DNA from: Petrosia ficiformis
Lineage: Eukaryota > Porifera > Demospongiae > Haplosclerida > Petrosiidae
Assembly: GCA_947044365.1 (NCBI GenBank)
Contig: OX345636.1
Coordinates: 36,047,212-36,111,211 of the forward strand
Direction: 5' to 3'
Length of the DNA: 64,000 nt
Made by a program: the position numbers and the translations under genes
Shown here: piece by piece, positions 37,401 through 52,400 of the stretch
Numbering within the stretch: position 1 is the first letter of the stretch
How the letters are laid out: every line of letters begins with the position of its first letter
The notes under the pieces: model-generated
The model's database searches: none
Seen by the model: only the letters and a program-made list of their open reading frames with translations
Told to the model about the DNA's origin: nothing

Positions 37401-40400
37401 TATGAACAATTATTCTCATGGTGGAGACAAATAATCTTTAGTATACTCATGAAATATGAGCTTACCCTATAATCAGCAGGAATGCTATCCACAAGATCAC
37501 CAAGACTAACAGCAGAACTTTCAACACTGTAATTGAAAGTAAAAGTGTAATAGTGAAATAATGTTGTTTACAAATATGACAAGGCAGCAGAAGTAACCGT
37601 CAATGTGTCATACAGGATGCCAAAATTTAAAAATGTTAAGAAAAATCAAATTTAAGTAATAATTACTGGTTTTAGTTAAGTATCTAGAAGTTGTTTTTGC
37701 TGTTTCCTTATAATTAATTAGTTCTCATTATATTTGTTTGCTCATGGAGCCGGTATTTATCCCATGTGTCAGGAGAAACAGTACATAGGATCAACTACAG
37801 GCGTATATATAAACAGGGCACTACATGCATATATATAAACAGGGCACACTAGGACTTTGGCCTGATAAAACTATGAAGTCAGCCATGTTTTTATGGCCCG
37901 TAGGGCCATCCCTATGATTGCTTTCCAATGGGTTCGAACTATAAATATATATATATATGTTTGTGGCCAATTGCGCAATTATGCATTGTATACGTAGTTA
38001 AGGAAGTTACATCATTCAGGGGGGCTTGGTCAATTAATGGGCATAGTGCGTAAAAGAACACGCGCTTGAGCTCTACAAAGCAGCAAAGAAAACTGTGTAG
38101 CTTACGTAGAAACTGGAACTAATAGCTAGCTATTCTACCTGAAATATATTCCTAAAGTTCTACAAGGCCCTTTAAAAGGTAAACAGAGTAGATAATCAAA
38201 ATAATAACTATAATAGGCTGATGTGTTGCAAGCATGACAAACCAATGGTTAGCCATGATTACTGAATGCTGGACACCACAAAGCAGTCGTAGGAATACTT
38301 TTTTCTCTATAAATTATATCTTGTTAATTTGAAATAGGAGGAGTCACAACGAATGGCCAGTTCCCGTCAATGTTTGTCCTACATACTTTAGCAAACTTTC
38401 TTAGGTAACAAATGTTTTAGCCCAATCTGTGTACGAAGTGAGAATTACATGTTGCCGGTTATTATTCACACAGCGTTAATTGCATAAAATCGATAAATTT
38501 AATCATGAATAATTAATAAGGTAAAATTTCCCCGTACACTGTGCACAAGGTTTATTATTTGCCCTGGTAGGTAGGAAGTCCTACATATGCCTATGTCATC
38601 AACTAAAACTATTTCATTTACTGAGTGAATCAAACTGCATTCCCCTTAATGTATACACAGGGTGCATTGAAAGACGAATTACCAATCACGTGTTCCTTAA
38701 GTTAATTAACCCTGATGTCACATATAACAGTTATAATCATGTAACATGTACAGTTTGAAGTAATTACTAAACTCACAAAATACTGGCTACTGACTCATCA
38801 ACATTTTTAAATATCCATTTCATTGTGACAGATGAAACTGACTTTATAATCTTCATTTCAGACAAGAATATAGAAATTACATCTTCTTGAAGTTTATGTA
38901 AATTGTACACCTGAGGAACAATCTTCTTCAACAGTGAAGGATCTGATCCACAACTAGGATTAAAGCAAGAGGGGCTGAGACAACAACATCGAGATATAAG
39001 AGGTAGTATATCAGTCAGATCATCAAATCTATAGAATGTGACATTTTTATAATAAGTTTAATAAGTAGTATATGTAACAAGAATACTTTGCTATTGGTTG
39101 CTTGGTGAAAGATGAAATTTTGAGAGAAGATATTTCATTTTGATCTTCAACAATCCTTTGTAAGTAGTGGTTGCTTTTTCCGAAGTCACTGGAACATATT
39201 TGCTTGAGGAAGTTATTATTGACATTTATCTACATAATGCATTATAAAAATAAAACAATTAAAAGTATTCCACTATAAATATAACTTACAATGTTGTCAA
39301 TGTATCTCAAAAGTATACCAGAAGTGCCAGGAACTGAAATCACATCACTCAACATAGAATCTCGATTGAGTATGGGCAGATTCAAACCAGGCATAATGCA
39401 TTCTTTATACTTCCTTGTGAATTCTGTGTAGAACAAGATATGACCACCGTAGCAATACACATATAACATTTCTGATTTACCACAAATCCTTTTAAACTGT
39501 TCTGTCCTTTCAATACGAATCTCTGTTGAATATCCAACATCAGACACCTCTACAGCCAGTAGATTATTAACAGTGGTACTTTCAGTTTGTTTTCTTGTTA
39601 AGTAATGAGGAAACTGAGTATGGATCCATTGGTAGAAGTCCACTAGATCTGGCAGTATACGAATTCCTGCATCAAGTATTGGACGCATAAGCAAAAACTG
39701 ATATAAAACATAGAAAGACGAGCTGGAGTCTCCAAAGTTAGTGGAGGTTAAAATGAAAGTCATAAAACTCTTTTCATCAGCAAATACAGGACAGTGGTTT
39801 TCAAGGTGCCTGCAATGAATAACAAGGCAATTAATGTGAGTGTTTATTATTATGTAGTATCACATCATGGTAGAGACTTACAGTAACTGACTATGAATTG
39901 AACCTTCTATAATCTTTTGTTTCAGACAATTTGTCTATGAGAGTTTGTAAGATATCCATATTAAGTACAATCAATTCTAGTGATCTAACCTTAACAAGCA
40001 TGTCATTCCATGCTGGAATAAATATTTCTTGATTGAAGTACTTTTCATATTTGTTGACTTCTTCTAAGGAGTTGAATGACACCACTGCATGTGAGTACTG
40101 TGTCTGAAGAAAGGGGAATGAACGTTTTGCTTAATTTTAACACAAATTACTAACATTGAGAAGTTTTGTAGCACACAACGTGACAAGCATTTCCCTCTGT
40201 TCAGATGTTATACCAAGATTTTGTAGTATCAATGTCCATGCTTTCTCCATTCTTTCTTTGCATATGTTTCTAGCTGTTTGAACATTGCAGAAAAGTTGCC
40301 CTTGAAATGGAAATTGTACCTTTTTTCTTGATAGACAAAGTAGATATACACATAAACAAGTATAGTTTGCCCACTGGATGAAATACAAGCATGGTAAACT

Positions 40401-43400
40401 CATTGTTCCTCTGGTAATGTGCTGATAACTTTCTTGGGACAGGCAATGACCAGAATCTGACAGAAAAGTTACTTCATCATACATTTTACTTCCAACGGGA
40501 TCCTCATACTAAAGATAAAAATAAAATTATACATTTTTAGCATCAACTGTAATACCATCTTACTGTTGATCCTGGAATAAATGTACCAACAAGACCTTCC
40601 GGATAAAAGAGATGACTCCAAAAGTGATTCATTTTTTCGGGAGTTCCAATTATTGATGCAATTAAATGAGCAGCACATTGCCACATGTCCTTCGTGTCTA
40701 TGAGAAAAGAAAACATTTATACATTCACCTAATAACATGAACTTTCCCTGTACTTATACATACCATTGCTTTGTGCTTTTGGATTTAAGAAACTTGTCTG
40801 GAGTTGATCCATATCTGTTACTGTTGTATCATCAATGGTCCTTCCACCTCCAATAAATAGAGTGATAAGATGTATATAAGTAGGTGATATGTAAAGATTC
40901 ATTTCTGACTCCAAAACAACACCAACCTCAGGAAAGTGATGCTGTCATGGAAAACAAATGTAATGGTTATGGGCTATGTTGGTGTAATAAATTATGTGTA
41001 TATACAAACCTCTTCAATATAGAAGTAATTATAAACAGCCAAAAATATGCTCATTATGAAACTGCACTTTTTAGTCTGCCCTCTGTTACTCATACAACTA
41101 TGTAAGGGAAAAGGTGGCAAATTATAAGCCTTCAAGTTATGAGGTTTATTGAGCTTTAATAACATGATAATTTAATTCAGAATACTTTAACTAGAAGATT
41201 TTTTTCAGCTGTAAGCGGTATATAGATATCAACTAACCAATTGGACATAGTCCTTAATAAAACATGAGGAACAACTTTTTTTGAGGAGATGACCATCTCT
41301 TTGATTGCTGGTGAGACTCGTGAATAGATATGCTTCGCATAATCTTTGCTCTTTTCAGGCAATGTTTCAAGAAACCAACTTGTTGAGAGCTCCGGAAATA
41401 GAGGTTTCTGAGTGAAGGATTACTAAAATAAGTATTAGAGTATGTATATTGATAATATCACCTCTTTTTGAAAATCATCTCGTAACTTTGTTAGACATGT
41501 GAAATGTGCACATAACTCATGTTTAGGAAGCAATAGCCCTTGTAACTGTTTATAACTTTTGCAGCACTTCAAAATTTGATATGCCAACAGAAGTCCATTG
41601 TATTCACCAAAATGTTCATTCAGTATCATATCAACATCCATAATCTTTTATGATCAGAGAGAAAAGGAAATATACATGAAACAAAATTACAACAAGTAGC
41701 ATTTTTTGTCATCATAAAGTATGTTAATATTTTTTGTCCCATACTCTAATTACTTCAGAATGAATGATCACAAATTAATTAATAACATTGCTAACCAAAA
41801 TATCAGAGCTTTTAATTATGTTCTCTGCTGTAACTTTTATTATTGAATGTATTATAGCCTGTTTTTTCACACAATGCCATGGACTGTTATACGTCTTTTC
41901 CTAATAGAGTAAAAGAATATATACATGTAAAGTATAAATTTAAATGAGACAAATAACTCCATTAGCCAAAACATGACAGGCAATCAGGAGATGTTTAAAT
42001 GGTTTAAATCTCATGTTGGATAACAAATAACTAGGAAATCGAATTTAGCAATGAATTAGTCAATAATTATAAGTGTATAGTAAATGATTAACCTGAGCAT
42101 GAGGTTAACTAATAAGTATATATAATCAATTTCACCTCTTGAAATAGGTCTATTAAGTAAGCTACTTCATATCCTCCTGTGTTCAGCATTTCACAAGCTT
42201 TGAGAAAATATAAAGACATCAGTGGTTCCTGCTATAAAGCACATACTAATTACATTTAGTAGTTCATAAAAATGTGCTGTTATATATAACTTACATGGTT
42301 GGAAACTTGAGTTATATTTTGGCGTGACAGATGTTGGAAGTAATATGGAACATAAGAAGGGGTTTCATCGGTGTTTGAGAAGTGATCAAATGGTTTGGTC
42401 TGATTCAATAAAATTATAAACATAAAATTTCAATATTAAAATGGACATACTTGTGTATCCAAATTTTCACCATTCCCTTCAATTATGGAGGAAAACAAGA
42501 TATATAGAAAGCATAGTGTGGCAATGTTTTCGGTTTCTTTACATATTAGACAAGATATATTTTGCATAGTTTCCTTACTGCACAGGTCAACAAGCCAGCT
42601 AATTAACTGTTCTTTCTGTTCAGTAGTAACACTTTTCATCAAAAGCTGAATGATTTGTTCAACAAAGTGTCTGACACTGTGTTTGGCTTCAATCTCCATA
42701 CCAGACATTCCACTGAATACTGTATTATATTGAGACACTGCTACAATTTCCACTGGAATATTTACCAAATACTCAATTCTGAAATGTGATATCTGAGTGG
42801 AAGAAGGTATAAAATAACTTATGCATAGCACTATTTGCTGCATAAAAAAATTTCACCTTGTCTACTGCAAATGTTTTTGAAACAAAATATTTCAGTAATG
42901 CTAAGGCTATATCTGGTTTTACATTAACATTCACTAATGTAAAGAATACAGAAATAGCGTTCCTCAGTATTTCAGTTTGTGGTGATAATTTCATGTGCAA
43001 TAACTCTCTTGTTGGACTTGTTAAGAACTACAAAAACATAAAGATTACAATGAATGTTTATTATAATATTAGTTCTTACACACCAGACTATTGTATTTTG
43101 GTAGCATACTCTTTATTTTTTCCTCAAATTTAGAATTTTCATCTCCCACATACTTTTCTGCAATACATTTAAGGGCAGTAAAAAGTGTGTTAACTACCAC
43201 TTCTGCAAGTTGGATAGGAGTAGAAAAAATTTTAATCATGTCATCTCCTGTAAGTTTTTCATCACGCACATCTGCAAGTGTATTGAAAAATCTCAAAATA
43301 CTTAAAATATCCATTGGGATGAGTGTGAAACTGCAGTGCAACCAAACAAGTCTAGAAAATATACTCTGTGATGGTGCTTGCTGTTGAAAGAAGCAGAACA

Positions 43401-46400
43401 ATTCCGAATCTAGTTGGACATTATCATGGAATAACGAGAGAAACTGAAGCATGTAGTAACTCCAAAGATCAGGATCTTTGTCCATCATCATAAACGTTAT
43501 TGATAGAATATCCTAATAGAGCAGAAAAAAGATTGTCAACCTGCCATCATAATTATAATATTAGTTATGTAACTATTTAAAAGGTAGTGTTATGATACAA
43601 GATCTTATCTTCTACAAATCAAGTTAGAATTATGACTTATTGCATAGCATATTACAAAAATTATATATATAAAGATAAAATATAATTTATTTAGCCAGCA
43701 AAATCACACAATTGTAATCAATAAACATAGTATATATGTAACAACAGATGACAATCAGAAACTATCAATAAACAATTAATTGTGTAGTGAGTGGCATAAT
43801 CATTCCATTAATTATTCACCTGTTTGTCTGCAGCCAGCAGTTTCAATCTACTAGACAAGGAATCTATGTGAGTTTGAGATATGTTGGTAATCGAACCACT
43901 GTGATTGACCTTAAGGAAGTCTTCAATTGCGTCATATACAATGTTGAAGAAAGGAAAGTATGGAATGGAGCGAGGAGCACTGTCGTTGACTGTGCTTTCG
44001 ATTTTCATTTCAGCAGATGACTTTGGTAGGGGATAGTGTTCTATCTGAAGTTGTATAAGAGGAAGGAATTTGGAAGCATTATCACCCACCAGCAATCTCA
44101 AAGCACCATGCTTATTTAAGATGGTAACCATGTAGTGCATGAAATCGTAAAAGCTTGATTTCAGTAATGTGTTAATAGCATCTGTCATATTGAGAGTGTA
44201 TTCTTGTAAAATAGCTGAATTAGCTGCTTGTTGTAATAACTGCATCATTTTTGTTGGAGTCCATTGCTGGCAAAATTTCATTTTCAGTGAATTTCCAATG
44301 GAGTGACTTCCAGCCAGGGAAAGTAATGACGAAAAACTTGCAAAGTTAGCCTGACTATTACATCGTAAAGTACCAATTCGTGCAGCAGAAATGGCAGACA
44401 CTTCTGTATCAAGCAAAACTTCGATTGTCTTCTCCATAAACATAAGGTTTGCAGGAATTTCATTATGAAAACAGTATTGAAAGCAGCTCTTGAAATCAAT
44501 GACTCTTGTTTTCTCCGATGGTGCTATGGCATCAAGGTAGCAGTGGTTCCATCCATCAAGGAACAGTGCAGGATAACAATGATTGTAAAAATTCTCTGAA
44601 GGAAAATGTAGAAGAATAATGAAATGTTTATGTTCGTTCAACTCAAACTCTAACTCTTCTATCATAATTCGAAGATAATTTATAGTTTCTCTTGATATTT
44701 CTTGCACGTTGACTAGCACCATCAAAAGATCATAATTTCCAAATACCAAAAATTTCTTTACTTTCCGACTGATATCACTTCCAGTACTGTTCTGAAGTAC
44801 TTGCAGAAGACACATTGTATCTATGGTATGATCTTCAATATTAGGAAAAATTCTCTTGAGTTTCTTCCTATTCTCATTTTTTGACTCATCGGAAGAAAAT
44901 GCAAAGAATTCGTGAGGTAGACTCTCAAAAAGGAACGATGTTGTTCGACTGAAGCAAAGAATTTTGTTTGGTTGCTCCCTATAGGTATGATGCATAATGA
45001 AACATCTTGAATGACAATAAAATTACTTCAGCTAGCAATACAATTACTTTATTTATGATTCATTTTGAGGTTGCAGTATAATACTGTATGCATACAAAAA
45101 CAGGTTAAATATACATTCCTGTGGTATTATCTACGCTCTAATGAAGTAAAATCAGCAGGTTATGCTGAGGTATATTTCTCTCAGCTCTAATAATCAGTAC
45201 AGCTCTAAAATTTGAACATAGTTTTGTTACATGGGTATCTACAAAAGAATGAAACCATTTTCCCAATTTTGCTACATTTTTGTTGAGATATCTGTCAAAG
45301 AAGAATGGCTGTTTACATTAGCTTTGGAACAAAAACAGATAAAAAAAGCCTGTCTTTCGCTTGTTTGTTTCTGGACAAAAATGTACCTTTGTGGCTGGTT
45401 CTGCTGATCATAACTCTTGAATGCAACATACAAAATACTTTAACCTTTTTCCAACAACAAACTTTAATATTATGTTCCAAATATGAAAATGAAATGATAA
45501 GTAATAATCATGATAATAAAAAAAAACTGTTTAGTTATGAATATCACCAATGCCTCTATACTGCCACTTAAAATCACAACTTGCACCTCAACTGAACTAC
45601 TAATAAAGAAAATGTTTGCTAATTCTGTGAGAAACAAGTGCTTAACACAAATTTTGAAATTGGTTGAGATTCATGCTTGTCGGTAAGAAAACCGAAAGAA
45701 AAAAATTTCAAAGTTCTTTTTTTTTTATTTCTTGCCTAGCAATAAATTAAAACATGTGTCCAAGAATAACATTACGTTCTGTGACTGTGTTGAAGGGGAT
45801 CATCGCAGCTTACCAGTTATACATTCCAGCTAACAGTATTGCTTTACTGACATTGTATCAGATTTATATAGAGTTATTCTAGAGAGTTACATTAAGGTGA
45901 TCACCCTTTTGAATGGTACAAAATATTACTGACCTAAATAATGTAATTGTAGGTTTAAATATAAGGTAGAAAATGGGTTTGAACCAGTAACATTGCTTTA
46001 GAAACAAATATATATGGGTGTAATTATTTTTAATTTCTGTTCTTAATATTTACTAATTAGTGAGAACAGAATATTATCTAGACAAAGCACAAAGCATAGG
46101 ACATTGTATTTATATTCCAATAGCATCAAGTATGTATGATAGCACTAATTGCCTAACACATCACAACTTGTCTATTCAAACAGTATTCCTAGATATTTTC
46201 AGTACACAACTACACATCCATAATGCAAAATATGAAATTGCCCAATTAGACAAGTATGCTGGGATGACCAGTTTTCGAGCATGTGTGAAATACGTATGCG
46301 GAAAACTATCCACTATATTCTATTACAAACAAGTGAAAATTTGTACCTTTGATCCATATTCTTCATTAGATTTGTAACTAAATCTTGCAAGCTGAAGTGG

Positions 46401-49400
46401 GTGTGGTGTTTTAGATAGGCTTTCACATAATACTTTGGTATCTTTTCTTTCATTGCTAAGAATACTTCTGGAGGTATTAATTGCATTAGTTCCTTTGTCA
46501 TTCGAACTGTTAGCAGCTGTGATATAATCCTGAGAACATCATAAATTTCTTTATCTACTTCATTAACATTTTTAGAATTAAAGTCCTGGAGGAGCTGTAC
46601 CGCACTTTCAAGAGCTTCTTTAGTAAAGGTGACTGCTAGAGTAGTAAGTACATACCCAATATCTTCAAAGACTTCTGAAGGCTCCTTTAAAATTATAAAA
46701 AAAGTAATTAATTTATAATCACGATAAAAAAATTGTCTAGCATAGTATAATAAATTATATACATCATATATACTCATATTACTATGCCACTATGGGATTA
46801 TTTGACGTGGTTATGTATACAATTTACATATACACCTCATGAAAATTTAGTTGTTATATCATGGTATTATTTATAAATCATAGCTGTATTAGTGTATAAA
46901 TGATATACCACTTGCTGGTGTTGAGATGTTGACGTGGATATACTCCTTAGCCCTAGGGGCTTGGGTTATATAACACACAAACCTTCTCTACATCAGGTAT
47001 TACTATATACCTCTCCTAATCATGCTTTGCATATCAGAGTTAATCAAGAAAAACAGAGAGAGTCTATGTCTGTGCCAAGGAAATTTAATCTTATGATAGA
47101 TTTATGCTAAACGTTATCATGGTCCTGAAAAGTAGATAACTGTGACTAAGACTGGTCCTTTGTCTTATAAGGTGGAAACTGAATCTGGCATCACATTATG
47201 ACATCATGTGGATCATGTATGTATACGTTATTCATCCGATCGACCTGCTTCAGATGATACTCATTCTGGAGTGTGGCAACTGTGTAGTCAATATTACATA
47301 TTGTTTCTTTTTGTACTTATGCAATATATATTTTCATAGACTTCACAATCCAAGCTTAATTGTTTATGGCCTTTTTTATACATGTTACTGACTCTATGGT
47401 TATATATATGATTTTTATTTGAGTTTGGTGTGTGTGTAGTATGTTGAATTGTTGTTGTAATAAACCAAGTCAATCTCTTCTACCAGTTACAACATGGGTC
47501 AGATGGTAAGATGTCTTACTAGATATATCAGAAGGTCCTGGGTTCAATCCCTAGTTGGATTGCTGACGTTTTTTCAGTTTTCCTTTGTTTCTAATTATCT
47601 CACGTCTGCATATGTTATTAAAAGATAAGTGGGAGGAAGCAATCACTGACTAGGAAAACTGATTCCAGGCCACTGGCTATGCATCTTTTGTTAAATTGAC
47701 ATTTTGACGAGGATGAAAAGTGTGCATTAAACTGAACAAAACTCTACCATAATAGCTGTAATTACACTAGTGTAGTTCTCCATTTTGCAAGCAATATATA
47801 TTTTCAACTTCTCACATTAACATATAATCATCCAGTTACAATACAGAAAGAAAAGGACACTGGTAATATAGTATATATAAGTCTTTGCAATGCCAAAAAG
47901 ATAAAAAGAAGTACAGCAGCAAAGAAAGAGTGGAAAACTATGAGGTTACTTCTATTAACAGTTGCCATCCAATAAAACTGATGCTGTGGGATGATGATTC
48001 AATGAAACAAGTGATGGAAGTGGTAAAAAGAGGACTACATATATTGAGAGATCATTTGTCTGGAAGAATCGAGCATGGAATCAAGTCTGGCCCAGAGCAA
48101 CCCCTATCTTGCTAAGGAAGACCTCGTTGACTTTCAGTGGGCATCAAGGTTTAGGCATGGCAAAACTAAAAAGCAAATACTTGAGAAACTCTTATAGACA
48201 TTCCAAGCATTTAATGGAGAGGTATTGTGCCCATATATATATTTTGATCTCATCACAAAAGGTTGTCCCATCTGACCCACTTTCGAAAGCCCAGGCTGAT
48301 GCGTTAACACATGCAGAGTTCTTGAGAAAGGAGAGAAAAAGGTGTATGGTCAATTATCTGGCTCAAAGGCCCAGATTACCGTTATGAGATGTGGAAATAC
48401 CTTGGGGTTCCATTCTGCCCTGCCACCATAAATTATTTTTAAGGATGTGCAATAATATCGATAATATTATAGTGATATTTTTTTTCATCACTGAAGTAAT
48501 TATCGTGATAAGCGATATCGCGATATAATTATAATATTTATTGTTATTGATTTTAATAATTATTATTGCTTGACACATGCGTTCATGCATGCACAGTTCA
48601 GTTTGTATACACAGATGGCTAGACTAGCAAGGAAGTTGAAGGATAAAAGCATGATTCGTTGGCTCCACTTGTAGGAGCTAAAAGCAATATCTGGCAGTTA
48701 TTCAGATTCAAGGTCGATGCTCCAACTTAACAGCAAAGAGGTGATTTGTCAATTGTGTAAGTGGCATTTACCTAACAGTGGCAACATGACTAATCTCCTT
48801 TATCATTTGTGGATTTGCTACATGGAGGAACACAAAGCTTTAAAGTATTGTGATTATCGTGTTAAAACTTTATATGATAATGGGGACAGAAAGTTTCATC
48901 CTTAGTTATTTTCAAAGCAGAACATTTGAGTTTTGAACTGACTTATGGAGAGGTACCTGAGAACTTATATGGACTGATGAACAAAGGTTGAATTGATGAA
49001 TCTCTCTTTTTCTTTAAACTATTCAACAACAACATACCACCAGCACACCGAGTTTTTTGCTTCTTGATGGCCACAAGACTCACTAAAAATGATAATGCTA
49101 TGTCAACCTCCCCACACAACCCATGCCATGGAACAACTTGATGTGAGTTTTTCACACTGGTAAGATGTTTGTCATACACGTACATGGTTGATATTCCTGG
49201 ACTTGTGGAAACCAAATATCAGTTTTTATTATCGTTTAAAGCAATCAAGCTTGAAAGCATCATATCAGGTTTCCAGAAATGTGGTGTTTAGCCTTTGAAT
49301 TCGAATGCTGTTTCTGTTACTGACCATTCTCTGTTAAGTGATATTGCTCTTCTATAAATCAATTATCATCTGGTAATAATGAACGGTCTTCCAACGATGA

Positions 49401-52400
49401 GACAAAATTATCAGATGACAAACAAAATTCATTTGATAATAGTCAAAACTGTATTTGTGATGGACAATCCATGTATATCTTGTCCAACATGATTGCCAAG
49501 CAATGATGAAACTTTGTCATTTGATGATCCGATTGACGTTGCACACCTTCTGTACACCACAATGATAATATTCCTCCCATACTGGAATCTTGTGATGACT
49601 AAAAAGTAGAGGAATTGCTGCGTTTTGAAAAGATAAATGACAGTGAATACGATATTTTTACTGAATACAATATTTTTCGGATGAAAGTTATGTTCAATGG
49701 CTTTGCAAGAACCACCCTTGATATTAGCAAACAGAAGACGTTGTTTCACTTAACACTATAACTCATGGCAAACTGAATGTAGCTAAAAGCACTTGACTAA
49801 ATCTAGAGATGATAACATTTCTGTTGATGCACACACCCTCTAGATCTCAGTTTGTTACCATTCCCAAAGCAAAGGCACCCAAAAAGATGATGCACCTTGT
49901 CCTGGTTGTAGAGTCCTTACTAGTCTGAATGTTTGAGTATTATTTAGGAGAATGAGTGACAGAAAAAAATAGGAAGAGAAAGGCGTAGAGAGAAGAGAAA
50001 TAAGAAAAGTTGAGTAAGAAGTTGAAAAGAAGAAGAAAGAGAGAGAAGGCGGCCGAGCGTACAAGAAAAACGAAAGGAAAGGGGGAGTTAAAAGTGCAGA
50101 AAGCAAGGACAGAGATAATTATGCTAAATTCTATGAATAAGGTTGAAAGAGGAAAATGACAAAATGCTGACAGTCACTGGGAATTGAACCCAACCTGACT
50201 TCAGCCACCAGTGCTGTCACTACTGAGCTACAACAACCAGGTAACCATCAGCACTTCACAATCCTCTATACACTGCAGAAGTGGTACTGAATACTTCAGT
50301 CACACACCAAGCAGCCACTATGTACGTCCCATCCGAACCCATTAGTATAGTAGTTGACCGGAAACTTTACTCCATCAGAAGTAAAGCCATGCAAGTAATT
50401 TGTAACAATGTTGTCTGACTGTCGTAGCTCAGTAGTGAGAGCACTGGTGGCTGAAGTCAGTGGCCCTAGGTTCGATTCTCAGTTACTGCCAGCATTTTTT
50501 CACTTTCATCTTTCAGCCTTATTCATAGAATTTAGCGTATATTTTCAATGAATGTGCCTATGTATGATTTATGATGGCAGAATTATGTCTTACAGTAACT
50601 GTGTTATGAAATAGTGATAGACTTGCCCACAATCCCTGGCTTGGGGGCTGTGGTTAAATCTATAACAATAGTAACAAAATTTGACAAGAGAAATTACATT
50701 TTGCGTGCTAACTCACTTCTGATTTCTGATTCTGGAACTGCAAATACTTAGCTAATGTATTAATGACAGGTTCTCCACTGGGAGATACTAAAACAGTGTC
50801 AATGACAGTTTGGCTTTCTGGATCAGTTGTTCTTCTAATGTGTGTCATCACTAATGAGAGCAGAGTGTGCTGTTGTTGTCCATAAATTCCAGGTTGGGGA
50901 ATCTCTTCAACAAATGTTTTGACCTGAGAATGAGTTTAATACAAGAGCAAGTGAACACACGTGTACAGTAAATCAGAAAATTTATGGATTTTAATTTTCA
51001 CTGACTGTACTAGTTCTAAATTAAAAATAATGTAATTTCAAGGACAATAAGTTTGTGGATAGAAGCAACAGAGCAACATTGAAGATTTCCCAATCTACAG
51101 TATATCCCATTTTGTTATACATAATTTACACCGATACAATTTAATCATTCACTGTATTTAAAGTACTGCATTTATTCGAGTATAAGCAATGGCTACCATT
51201 TCAATCCTTGACGGCAGTTTCTACTTGAGAAAACAATTTATGGAATGTAATTATTGTTTATAGAAGAGGTAACAATTTCACTAATTAAAACTTCGAATTC
51301 AGTTTGAACTTAGATTAGGTAGATGATAACACTCTCTCTCACACTTGCAGTGCTATGTTATATTATGACATCGTACAAATATAAAAATGTGCATGTTTGA
51401 TCTTTTTTATTACTGGTGTATACACAAACCTTCTCTTTAGCTTCAAGTAGGAGTGCTATCAAAATATTGTTATGTTCTTTTTCCACTTCAGTAAGGAATG
51501 ACTCATGGCTTAAATGGAACTTTTCAAACCGGTTTAAAAATGGAGCTGGGGTATTGTGCAATTCTGAATATTTCAGAACTACCACACATTGAAACTCGGG
51601 GTGTACTAAGCAGTTAGACACTCTATTTCCTGTAGCAATTCGAGCATAATATTTCTTGGTCTTGTGTTGGAAGTCATCAATACATGTGAAACGCTGGTTG
51701 AAAAGATCATAGAAACTTTCATGAATTTCGTCACACTGGCTCAGAACAACAGTGTGACCATGAATAATGGAACTTGTAACTCGAGCTATTGTCATGGCCT
51801 ATATAATAAATAAAATTAATAATAAGCAAATCTGATACTACCAATATAATATATAGAATGAATTAGCATCACTCAAAATACTGATACGAATTAAATATGC
51901 TGTGTAAAAAAATACTCCAAAATTAATTTTATGCATGTATATCACTTTTCCAAGAAACTTTCTTCTCCTTGTGCCTTTTGAGACTACTGGCTTGTTCACA
52001 TAATGATGCAAATCATTGTTTCTTTGTGTTGCATCAATGCATTGTATTGTAAACAAAATGCGCTTCCTTCAAAGCCATCAAATGCAATGTAACGTGATAA
52101 TAGTTAAATTTCTATCTTTTCATCAGGTGAGCTGAATTTGACCAATCACTTTTCCAAATTTTATCACAACACAACGGACGCAACATAAGGCTTTGCATCA
52201 TTGTGCAAATCAGCCTTAAGCTGGTATATAAGCCTTTTTCCACCACTTGTTCATTTGGTTACAACTTGTCAGCACAAGATTATCAAGACCAAGAGATGAT
52301 AGTAAATAGATAGAAAAGAACTGCGGCAGCAAGATACAAATATTATTATGAAGTAACATTAAAAACTGAACTAACCCTTTGAAGTCTGTCACCCGGAAGT

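Larger units (their letters stand above)
34453..42399 (-). other. RNF213: RNF213-like C-terminal region, RZ finger not found
   Basis: Exons from 42399 to the stop encode mostly helical repeats. Recognisable stretches are HLIASIIGTPEKMNHFW, ILPDLVDFYQWIHTQF and the C-terminal VVDFLPDVNVCHY. The Cys-Pro-Asn-Gly-His signature of the RZ finger was not found in any of these exons. Exon 39028-38777 has an unusual Cys cluster (RCCCLSPSCFNPSCG). Confidence 0.7.

Noticed and set aside
50411..50500. tRNA gene
   Set aside because: Boxes A and B are present but the acceptor ends do not pair and two further copies share a SINE body.
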